From Metridium senile (Eukaryota; Cnidaria; Anthozoa; Actiniaria; Metridiidae): a stretch of 64,000 bases of DNA. A program made the position numbers and the translations under genes. The stretch spans positions 15,467,763 to 15,531,762 of the forward strand of contig OX459108.1 of the NCBI GenBank assembly GCA_949775045.1. Direction: 5' to 3'. The notes under the pieces are model-generated. The model was given only the letters and a program-made list of their open reading frames with translations. It had not been told where the DNA came from and did not search any database. This document shows, piece by piece, positions 47,901 to 59,900 of the stretch. How positions within the stretch are numbered: position 1 is the first letter of the stretch; the number at the start of each line of letters is the position of its first letter.

Positions 47901-50900
47901 AAAAAAAAACCTGTCACCTCCACATCGTACTGAGCAGACAGATGATCAAGTGTTTGAAGCAAAGACACCCATACTTCACAGACACAGGGGCAGGGGAATG
48001 GGGACGACTTCAGGACATCTGAACGGGACACCTAGAAATATGGAATATTACATGTAAGGAAAAGAAAATGAACAAGGTAGAAGGATTAGAAAATAAGATT
48101 AGAAATGAAGAAAGAATAGGAGGAAGAAAAACAAATAAATAATAAAAATACAAAAAGATGAGAGAAAAAATGAAGAAGTAGAAATATGTCAAAATACAAT
48201 AAAACAAAAATAGATAGTAAAGTAAATCAAAGACTTACAGGGAAAAACTGAGTTACCACAAACAAAAGATCAAAAATGTAAGGAATTTAAGGAATTGATA
48301 AAATACAATGAATAAAAAAGGATAGTAAAAGAAATCAGACTTACAAAGAAAAAACTGAAAAACTAGAATCAAAAGATCAAAAATGTAAGGAATTTAAGGA
48401 ATTGATAAAATACAATGAATAAAAAAGGATAGTAAAAGAAATCAGACTTACAAAGAAAAAACTGAAAAACTAGAACCAAAAGATCAAAAATGTAAGGAAT
48501 GTAAGGAATGATCAAATAAAAACGCACTAGCCTTGTTAAAAGAAGCGGCTGCTAAGGCCGTTAGGTCCCACAGTAAAGCCACCATAGTGTTCTTGATTGA
48601 CAAGACGACATCATCAACTTCACGTGACCGATTCTCTTGATCTGAAACAGTGTTAGTACTAAGTTGAGTGTAACTGTCATGAAACCATGGTTGAAATGTA
48701 ATGGACTTTTGTAATAATAGATGGAAACTACAATCATTGTCAAAAGTAGTTGGCACGATTTTAGTATTTTATCTCATAGTGACTACTTCATTTATTTTAA
48801 GTATAAAAAATTTCCCCCCCTTCCCCCCACATCAATGTTGGTGTGAAATGATGGCGCATTGACAGGTCAACCACACAAGCACCAAACAATGACTCCCACC
48901 TCAACATTGCGAAGGGGGGTGGGGGGAGAAGTAGAATTTCAGCAGTGCTAAAATAACTTTATCACATTCGTGCCAACACTTTTGTCAATGATTGTCTGGA
49001 ACACTTTTTCACGAATTTCTTGTTTCTACAAAGTCTGTAAACCAAACCAATTTGATATGACAAAACCTTCGTTGAGTTGTTTCTTTTTATGTGTGAATGG
49101 CCCGTGAAGTCCAACTGTGACGTCACTTCTGTCAAGGAATAGGCCAGTGTACCCCCATACAAGCACCTATCAATTTTGAAAGAAAACCATTCTATCGCGG
49201 AGCTAAATTCCCTTGTATTATAAGTCGTATGTATTAAATTGAATTTGTCCTGTAATTTGGCATAATAAGCCAATGGAAAAATATGCCGAAAACTTAAATT
49301 TGAAAAATTGCGTTTATTTATAACGAGCGATGAAAGCATGACGTATAATTGAGGTCAAGCGCGCGCTTGTGATAAAACCAAGTTGAGCTGAAATTCAACG
49401 GCTTTATAGCAAAAATTCCACAAACATTGTGTAAAAAGATATTTTAAGTAGTAAGTAAACACAAATTTGAGTGACTAGCAAACATTTTTTAAACGTTTCT
49501 GGTCAAAAATGTTATGTAGTATATAGAAAATAGAGTAGCTCAATGACCGGAAGTATTCACGTAGACCACTATATATTCAATAACACTTTTGCAACTAAAA
49601 TGTTCATGTTTCCTTTATAAAATTAAAAAGCAATTGCAATTAACTACATGTTAGTAGTATTTAAGTTTATTTCTAGCGCTTTTACTAAACATTGCCTTGC
49701 GAAATGCATCCACAAATAGCGATTTTGCACTTTTACAAGGAGCTTCCAACGGTACTCCGCACGGTACTCCATGACTAATTTGTTGATAATTGAGAGAATT
49801 TTGAATTTGTCGGTCCAAAATATATATCAACATTTGCTTTGCAAATGTTCAAACACCATGGGATGGTTTTTTTCTAAAATTTGTAAATCGCAGCGAAAAT
49901 AGCAACGGTACTCCCCTACTCCGCTATAATAAAGCTATAGTTGACCTTTCATTTGTAATGTTTACAAGGGAGAACCGTTCCAAAATCACCAAAAGAGCGT
50001 TTCTAATGGCTATGAACCCTCATAAATGTTAAGATCCTTTGCTGTTCTTTATGAAAATATCGAAAATTTTTAAAAGCCTTCAGTTTTGACATGTTTTTTT
50101 AGCGTTTATTGGATGGAGTACCGTTGGGGAGAACCGTTGGGCTCCCTGTGTTAAAAAAACGAGCGATCTTTATACAGTGACTATTTTGCTACGAATAATG
50201 GATCAAGATTTATACGTATTAGGAAGAAAAGTTAACATTCCTATGTAAACGTTGATAATGAATCACTTGACATTTTATAAATAAATATGGAGAAATATGA
50301 GAAAATATGTTTGCACTTTCGAATATCAGTGATTAATTTTAAACGATTTTTTAGCTTTCTCTTCATTTCAACAAACCATAACAAGCATTTTACAATTTGG
50401 AATTGACAAAATTCATACTTAATAATTACAACTTTTCTTTTTCTTTCTTTTAGTGGTATGACTTCATTTGTTTAGTATCGAAACTATATGAAAGACAATA
50501 ACTTTAAAGCTGTACACCAAAAATCACTTTATCGGCCTAATTAGGATGACGTGACGGATGAACTAAACTCATTGAAAGATAACACTTTCTTCAGATATTT
50601 TTAGCAATCTCAATTTGAAGTTATGTAACAAGTGCGGGTGCTTTATTTTAGGAACAAAAATTAAATCAGAAATGCAAAGCATATATTTTAGAACACCTTT
50701 TGTCGTTCAGACAATCATTGTCAAAAGTAGTTGGCACGATTTTAGTATTTTATCTCATAGTGACTACTTCATTTATTTTAAGTATAAAAAATTTCCCCCC
50801 CTTCCCCCCACATCAATGTTGGTGTGAAATGATGGCGCATTGACAGGTCAACCACACAAGCACCAAACAATGACTCCCACCTCAACATTGCGAAGGGGGG

Positions 50901-53900
50901 TGGGGGGAGAAGTAGAATTTCAGCAGTGCTAAAATAACTTTATCACATTCGTGCCAACACTTTTGTCAATGATTGTCTGGAACACTTTTTCACGAATTTC
51001 TTGTTTCTACAAAGTCTGTAAACCAAACCAATTTGATATGACAAAACCTTCGTTGAGTTGTTTCTTTTTATGTGTGAATGGCCCGTGAAGTCCAACTGTG
51101 ACGTCACTTCTGTCAAGGAATAGGCCAGTGTACCCCCATACAAGCACCTATCAATTTTGAAAGAAAACCATTCTATCGCGGAGCTAAATTCCCTTGTATT
51201 ATAAGTCGTATGTATTAAATTGAATTTGTCCTGTAATTTGGCATAATAAGCCAATGGAAAAATATGCCGAAAACTTAAATTTGAAAAATTGCGTTTATTT
51301 ATAACGAGCGATGAAAGCATGACGTATAATTGAGGTCAAGCGCGCGCTTGTGATAAAACCAAGTTGAGCTGAAATTCAACGGCTTTATAGCAAAAATTCC
51401 ACAAACATTGTGTAAAAAGATATTTTAAGTAGTAAGTAAACACAAATTTGAGTGACTAGCAAACATTTTTTAAACGTTTCTGGTCAAAAATGTTATGTAG
51501 TATATAGAAAATAGAGTAGCTCAATGACCGGAAGTATTCACGTAGACCACTATATATTCAATAACACTTTTGCAACTAAAATGTTCATGTTTCCTTTATA
51601 AAATTAAAAAGCAATTGCAATTAACTACATGTTAGTAGTATTTAAGTTTATTTCTAGCGCTTTTACTAAACATTGCCTTGCGAAATGCATCCACAAATAG
51701 CGATTTTGCACTTTTACAAGGAGCTTCCAACGGTACTCCGCACGGTACTCCATGACTAATTTGTTGATAATTGAGAGAATTTTGAATTTGTCGGTCCAAA
51801 ATATATATCAACATTTGCTTTGCAAATGTTCAAACACCATGGGATGGTTTTTTTCTAAAATTTGTAAATCGCAGCGAAAATAGCAACGGTACTCCCCTAC
51901 TCCGCTATAATAAAGCTATAGTTGACCTTTCATTTGTAATGTTTACAAGGGAGAACCGTTCCAAAATCACCAAAAGAGCGTTTCTAATGGCTATGAACCC
52001 TCATAAATGTTAAGATCCTTTGCTGTTCTTTATGAAAATATCGAAAATTTTTAAAAGCCTTCAGTTTTGACATGTTTTTTTAGCGTTTATTGGATGGAGT
52101 ACCGTTGGGGAGAACCGTTGGGCTCCCTGTGTTAAAAAAACGAGCGATCTTTATACAGTGACTATTTTGCTACGAATAATGGATCAAGATTTATACGTAT
52201 TAGGAAGAAAAGTTAACATTCCTATGTAAACGTTGATAATGAATCACTTGACATTTTATAAATAAATATGGAGAAATATGAGAAAATATGTTTGCACTTT
52301 CGAATATCAGTGATTAATTTTAAACGATTTTTTAGCTTTCTCTTCATTTCAACAAACCATAACAAGCATTTTACAATTTGGAATTGACAAAATTCATACT
52401 TAATAATTACAACTTTTCTTTTTCTTTCTTTTAGTGGTATGACTTCATTTGTTTAGTATCGAAACTATATGAAAGACAATAACTTTAAAGCTGTACACCA
52501 AAAATCACTTTATCGGCCTAATTAGGATGACGTGACGGATGAACTAAACTCATTGAAAGATAACACTTTCTTCAGATATTTTTAGCAATCTCAATTTGAA
52601 GTTATGTAACAAGTGCGGGTGCTTTATTTTAGGAACAAAAATTAAATCAGAAATGCAAAGCATATATTTTAGAACACCTTTTGTCGTTCAGACAATCATT
52701 GTCAAAAGTAGTTGGCACGATTTTAGTATTTTATCTCATAGTGACTACTTCATTTATTTTAAGTATAAAAAATTTCCCCCCCTTCCCCCCACATCAATGT
52801 TGGTGTGAAATGATGGCGCATTGACAGGTCAACCACACAAGCACCAAACAATGACTCCCACCTCAACATTGCGAAGGGGGGTGGGGGGAGAAGTAGAATT
52901 TCAGCAGTGCTAAAATAACTTTATCACATTCGTGCCAACACTTTTGTCAATGATTGTAGCAAGTAAACTAGCAAGTAAACTAGCATAGGCTTAGTGGGTG
53001 TTTGATGTAAGCAATAGATAATGTAATGAAATTTGTAACACAGTGAAAAAATAGAAATGGAAACTAGTGAGTAAACTAGTATAGGCTGCGTCTGTGTTTG
53101 ATATAAACGATAGGTAATATATTAAATGAAATTTGTAACACCGTAAAAAATAGAAATTGAAACTAGCGAGTAAACTAGTATAGGCTGCGTCTGTGTTTGA
53201 TATATACGATAGGTAATAGAATGAAATTTGTAACACCGTAAAAAATGTTGACTTAACTTTATTGACATTTCGAGCTTTAGCCCTTCGCCTGTGTAAGGGC
53301 TTGGACGAAGGGCTAAAGCTCGAAACGTCAGTAAAGTTAAGTCAACATTTTTTAGGTTTTGAAATAGTATAAATGTAAATTATGATGAAATACAGGGTGT
53401 TTTGTTCAAATGGTAACCATCTGCAGAGGAAGTATATGGAATGTTTGGAATACCAGTAATGATAATAACAGCCAGCCAGTGTTAGTTGCTCAAGGCTGTA
53501 TAGATCTGCGTCTACATGTATTTAACTAAAGCCAATTGGGGCTATCTGCTTCGATCAACGACACCATTAATTGCTCATCATAACAGAGACAATTCACCAT
53601 CAAACTGCTGTTAAACTATAGTAGAGTGGTTTTCATTAACCCGTGAAATAAAGTGTATTGGTTAAAGTATGATAGTCAAATAACAACAAAAGAATACAGT
53701 GCATTAAAGAGTGATACACTAAATCTCAAGTGTGTTTCACGGGTTAAAAAACTCCACTCTAATGTTGGAAATAAAACGATTGATTTTACTTTTACAAAAT
53801 CTCTCGCGTTGACTTTTACGTTTACGTGGTTACGTTACATTTTTTTTTGCCCAGGTACGTTTTACGTTTAATTGGAATTGCGTTCCGGTTTATTAGACTG

Positions 53901-56900
53901 ACGTTTTACGTTTACCGGTGTTTGGGATCTGTTTCTTGTTTCGGTTCTGCGTTAACTATTACGTTAACACCCACGTTTTTTTGTGGTAACGTTGAGTTTC
54001 TTGCGCGAGTACGTTTTACGTATATTTGTGGTTACGTTTGCATTTACACTGGCGTTTTACGTTAACTTGGATTTGTGGCTTGTATCGGTTCCGTGTTAAT
54101 TATTACGTAAACCCTTTACGTTTCTTGCGTTTACGTTTTGTTCTACTTACGTTTTGTTAACGTTTGGTTATGTTGCGTTTCTGTAAAAATATCTGACTTT
54201 ACTTAAAGTTACGTTACGTCGGTTAAAGCGACTACCACTCATGTTTGTTGCGGCTACGTTCTACTGGTTTAGTTGTACGTTTTGTCTTGCGTTTACGTTA
54301 TACGCTTCTCGCTTTTACGGTGTACGTTTTGTTGGAAGTACACCATTTTCTTGCGGCATTGACCTTACGTTTCTCGAGTTCACGTTTTTTAAGTTGTTCA
54401 TGCGTATTCTTGCGGTTTTACTTTCCGTGCGGTTTCATTTACGTTGTTAAACCATTACGGAATGAGTTCGCGTTTCTTAAGTTGTTCATGCGTATTCTTG
54501 CGGTTTTACGTTCCGTGCGGTTTCGTTTACGTTGTTAAACCATTACGGAAGCCACATCGACGTAATGTCTCGTCTGGTGACTCTAATGCAGTTTATATTC
54601 ACACTATTATTAATGTTTAAATACCAGGGGCGTTGGCCACTGCATGGGGCTTGTTAAACTAAATCATATGTCTTTAAAACAGCGAGTAACCTCGTTAATT
54701 AAATATCAAAAATGTTTAAGTAACAGGCATGACGATAATGATAACCACAGCCAGGTATTTAAGGATCTTAATTGATTTAAGTACCATTGTACGTAATCTA
54801 TTCCATGCTAGGACTGTACGTTATAGTATGCACGATATCAATATGTGAAGTCAACTCGCTAGATAAATGAATGAATTGAATTGACGGTGGATGGAAGGAT
54901 AGTTAAATGGATGAATGGATGGATGAATGAATGAACGAATAAAGGGATGAATGCATAAATAGAATTGACGGTGGATGGAGATTCATTGAATGGATAGATG
55001 AATGAATTAATCAATGGATAGATGAATAAATGAATGGATAGGTGAATGAATGGATAGGTGAGTGGGTAAATGTATGGATGGATGAATGTATGGATGGATG
55101 AATGTATGGATGTATGTATGAATGGATGGATGAATGGATGAATTGATTGAGGAATGAATATATATAATATAAATGTTTAGCTCATGGCTGCATTCACAGT
55201 CTTTGAGTGATCTCTTCAAGATCATATCTCATAACTTCCTCTCAAGAGCCCTTCTGTAGAAGCAATCTGCTGTTAGTCTCTGGGCAATGAAGAAATGAAT
55301 GCGTGATAAATGAACAAACGGATGTTTGAATGAATGTAAGAAGGAATGGATGCCGGATGGATGGATAATTGAATAAATCGAGCGAGTAATTGAGTGATTG
55401 AATCACTGGACAGATGGAAAAATGTATGAGCAAACATGCAAGTCAACGAATAAATAAGTAAAAGGCTGATGTACTCTCTGTATAAGTTAACTAAATAAAA
55501 GAATGAACACATCAATAAATGGACGAAAGAATACATGATCAATGATATCGCATTTGTAGGTACGGCTCAGCTCTAGTAATCATTTTGATCTCACATTCAT
55601 ACACGAAATATTGCAATGAGAATTTGGTGCGATCAGATATTCTAGAACGCTATAAATGGAACATTCGATCGAAATTAAGAAGACATGCCAACATATCAAG
55701 ATATGTGAGTTAACTATCTCGAATACTTAAAATAAGCATGGTAGAGAACGCCTATAAATAGTAGATTGATAATATCAAGACTACAGCATAGTTAAAACCA
55801 CCACTATAATAAAGTGAAGAAATAGAAAACGCGCGCGCGCGCTGTGTGCAGCTATAAAGCACGCTGGGTTGACAAAGCACGAGAGAAGTGTTAAGTGTTA
55901 AGAGAAGCACGACGCGAAGCGGACAATCCCCAAGTGCTTTATAACTGCATACAGCAAAGAAAGCAAGTTTTCTATTTCTTTTATAAAATACAAATTAATC
56001 AACATGCAAACGCGCTAGCTGTGTGCTCTCATAAAGCACGCACCTCAACCAATCAAAATACGTGATTTCAAATAGTTATCTTATAATGTGTTTTAGTATT
56101 ATATAAACATATACATTATCATATTCATCATTATCATGGTCACAGCGATAACCATCATTAACATCAGTAATCATCATCGCCATCATCATCGCCACCACCA
56201 TCATCATCACGATCATAATCATCATCAGTCAATACCACCACCACCATCATCATCGTCATTTTCATCACCATCATCATCATCATCAATATTACAGCCATTC
56301 AACTATTTTCTATCTATTCTATTCTAACCTTCTACCTCTGTTTAGGATAATGAGCGAAGTTTAAGATTCACGTTTACGGGAACGCCAAACGTCAGATTGG
56401 CATTTCTAAGATTGCTTTTAACTGTGCAAAAGATCTCAATGAATAAAATGTGTATTAACAAACAACATAAGGACCTTGTCAGTTTACGCGGAGATGTCAA
56501 ATGGTAAAGAGAAAACGCAGAAAAATCGGTTAGTTTTGACGTTTGGCGTTTGGCGTAAACGTGAATCTTAAACTCTCTAATGAGCGAAGTTTCCCAAGAC
56601 CAAGTCCAGCCCGTATATGACGTGATGATGTACAAGTATTGTAGGTATTTGATAGGATCTCATCATGGATACTAGAGCGATGGTAAAATACTTGATCAAT
56701 ATAGTAATGTCTGATAAGGTGTAGTGATGGGACAAGTCATCACTCGAATACTGCTATCTGAACGCGTAGTTTGGATGGACTAAAATACGTTACACAAGGT
56801 CATAAATACAACGAATACTGCTTTTTGCACGCGTAATTTGGATGGACTAAAATACGTTACACAACGCAATAAATACAACCAATACTGCTTTTTGCACGCG

Positions 56901-59900
56901 ATTGTTGATCTAAAATATGTTCTTCTTCATATGCATTTCTCAGATTTCTGTAATTGCACGAACGGACTGCTGCTCTGCGACATTTCGTTTATAGTATATT
57001 GATAATAATAGCAATATTTCAAGAGGAACGACTCACTCATCAAAGATGATTTTCAAGAGGGTCCTCAAAATACAATAAAAATGAAACATGAAAAAAAATC
57101 GATTCGACTATGTATATAATACTAAACATATATATATTTATAAAAACGTATGGTTTATTGTCTCTAGAGCTAAAGTAACTTTAATCTGGGTAATGTGTGT
57201 TCGTATGGCTGTGTTAGATCCATGCCAGCATTCACAATGTTAACACTAACAATATGAGAACGCACGTTAATCAAAAACGAGTGAGATTAACAGCATACTT
57301 ACTTATCAACCATTCTAGAACAAGTGATCGAATAAATTATCAACCATTCTAGAACAAGTGATCAAATAAACTAGTTTTAGAATGAACGATTAGGTGTTCC
57401 AGAAGAAAAGATCGCTGGCAATTTTTCTCCAATTATTGATCAAACGTTCTAATTGCATTTTTTAGAACATGCTGCAGGCAACACATGTTGTTACATGCAC
57501 ATTTAGAAACAACGACTACCACTTCCGTTGGCGATAATTAAGGTTATCACCTTAAGTCCTTAAATTACTGATTTGTCTTCCGGTCCGATAAGTATATATT
57601 GCACGTCAAGGTGCATATTGGATGTTATTGCACGCCAACAAGGTCTATATTGGGTATTATAGCACTCTATAAGGAAGGATTTGCACTTCAACTAGTTTAC
57701 GATAAGGTAGGGTATTGACTTCATATCATGGAAATGGTGCGTTTGCATGTCTTGAATGCACTATAGCAACTGCTACAGAAGTACATTATTTAGCAATACT
57801 CTCTCTCATCGTTAGATCAACAATTCTAGAACGAATGATCAACGCTTGTAAACCGCGATAGAACATTCAATCATAGCATTTGATCATCAAACTTATACCA
57901 CGTACAAGTAGTTTTTAGTGTACAATGTAGTTCACTACAACGCACAGTATACGATACAGCACAGCCTTTACAGCGCTAGTCATACCGTTCGTGGGACATC
58001 ATTGTGAAGGCTGATTTATCTAAGGCGTTCCCTGAATTCACCACAAATATTTATTCCGCCCAAATCAAGAGTTTGTCTTTAAAACACCACCTCCTAGGGA
58101 GAAAAAACGTTCCAAGATTGATGACGAAACTTTACGAACAGTTGAGCAGATGTAGTCTCCATTATGTAGAACTTTATCAAGTATTATTAGAATGATTTCT
58201 ATAAACGTTTATAAAACATCTATGTAAACGCTAACACCCGGGGGTACCGGGGATACATTTGCTATACGGGCATTAATAGTCACGATTTAATAGAACTTTC
58301 AGGCTAAGTATTATGTGAAATATTTCCATAAACGTTTATAAAACATCTATGAAAACGCTAACACCCAGGGGTACCGGGGATATATTTGCTATACGGGTAT
58401 ATGTGCCGCTGGATATAGGATATGTTTTATAGCCTTACTGTCTTTTAAGAACAGGGGATGTCTGAAACAGAATCTAGAATTTTGACAAACACTAAAATAG
58501 TCTCGATTGAATAGGGTATGGGTAGTTTAACTGTCGAGTTTCTTAAGGGTTAAGACTAATTATGTTTCTAAGTACATTATTATTATTATTAGGGTCAGGT
58601 TTTAAGACCTCTAGCGGGTCGAGTACTCTTCAGGGACACTAGTACTATATATAGCCAACATACACTACTAGAACTGACACAGGCATGAATAAGCCAAACA
58701 AGCGGTGCAACATGGAAGCTAGTCCAGAGCTGGAACCAATTTTCGCAAAAGGGATTTTTTTTTTACGTGCGCGGTCACTTCATCAGATCAAAAATAAAAG
58801 TGGTTCCAGCTCTGGAGTACATGGGATCACGTTAATGTCGACAGCACGGCAAATCTGTTATTAGATAAGCTATCTTCTTTTGTGATGCTAACTCTATATT
58901 CCTTCGTTTTTTCTTCTAAGGTAACCATGCTTGTCAGCGGTCTCTCCACTATAGTTGTCGCAGCTTTTCTTAAAGTCTGTACTGACGTCACAAGCCGACG
59001 GCCTGTCACCATTTACAGGCCGCAATGCCCTACTGGGTACTGCTCTGTCGGGGACTACGCTCAAGCAACGCATGCGCACGAGCCAAACTATGGCGTCACA
59101 CTATGTTTTCGCACCATTGATAACTCCTCGCTGCTCGCAAGGCCTGTTGGGTTTCGCCAAATATGGAGCACTGAACATGATATTTATGAAGACGAAATAA
59201 GCGGTAGTGGCTCGGGGTCTGGGTTCGACTCATCCGGGAACTATAATAACATGGAAAAGATAGTTGCTTTTTGGCGCGCTATTCCTCCTTCAGACGATTA
59301 CGTATCCATAGGTGACGTCATCACCACTGATTACGCACAACCCTCGACGATGACGACATGCGTAGTACACAAGTCATTGGTTACTATGGCAACTGGTGGC
59401 CGAAGGGTGTGGCGAGAGAATTCAGGGGCAGCAAGTATCTGGATGACATCACGTAGCGACGAATACCTTGATCTGAGAACATTTCGAACCAATGACAACA
59501 AGGGGATGCCTGGGGACTTTAGGTCCCTTATCCTAGAGGTACTTCCACCAACACATGATGGTACCTTTATTTCAAAGACCATTGGAGAAAAGGACCTTAA
59601 ATTGCTATATAAGCACAAAAGCAGTGAGGGCTATGAGAACCTTAGTATTTATGTCCCTCAGCCACCACCAGGGTTTGTCCCACTGGGTTACTATGCACAC
59701 AAAGGTAACCATGGTAACCATGTTGGTCAAGTTACTGTAGTTAAAGTAATAACGACATACAGGTCACGACTTCTACTGACACCTGCTGGATACCAGAAGA
59801 TAATGGAACATATTCACTTTCATGACCAGGTCAATAATAGCTTATTGACCTTCTGGAGACCGATTCCTGCCCCTGGCTACCACTGCATGGGAGATGTTGT

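Larger units (their letters stand above)
48727..52961. mobile_element. Unclassified element with structure A-body-A-body-A, unit 1,981 bp
   Basis: A ~273-bp segment A (48727-48999) recurs at 50708-50980 and 52689-52961. The ~1.7-kb bodies between are, as far as I can read, identical at a constant offset of 1,981 bp. A itself has inverted ends (ACAATCATTGTCAAAAGTAG against the inverse of ACTTTTGTCAATGATTGT, both with TTGGCACGA). So it resembles a composite of MITE-like terminal repeats around a non-coding body. The body holds CAACGGTACTCC and its inverse several times. A 125-codon frame repeated in each copy (49339-48962 and 51320-50943, minus) shows no known domain. No reverse transcriptase, integrase or transposase is seen. 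It sits in the large MMS22L intron, 86 bp from an exon. Identical copies mean either very recent duplication or an assembly artefact. Confidence 0.8.

Noticed and set aside
48962..51320. Two identical 125-aa minus-strand frames as genes
   Set aside because: They are duplicated because the whole 1,981-bp unit is. No domain is recognised, and the frame crosses from segment A into the body.
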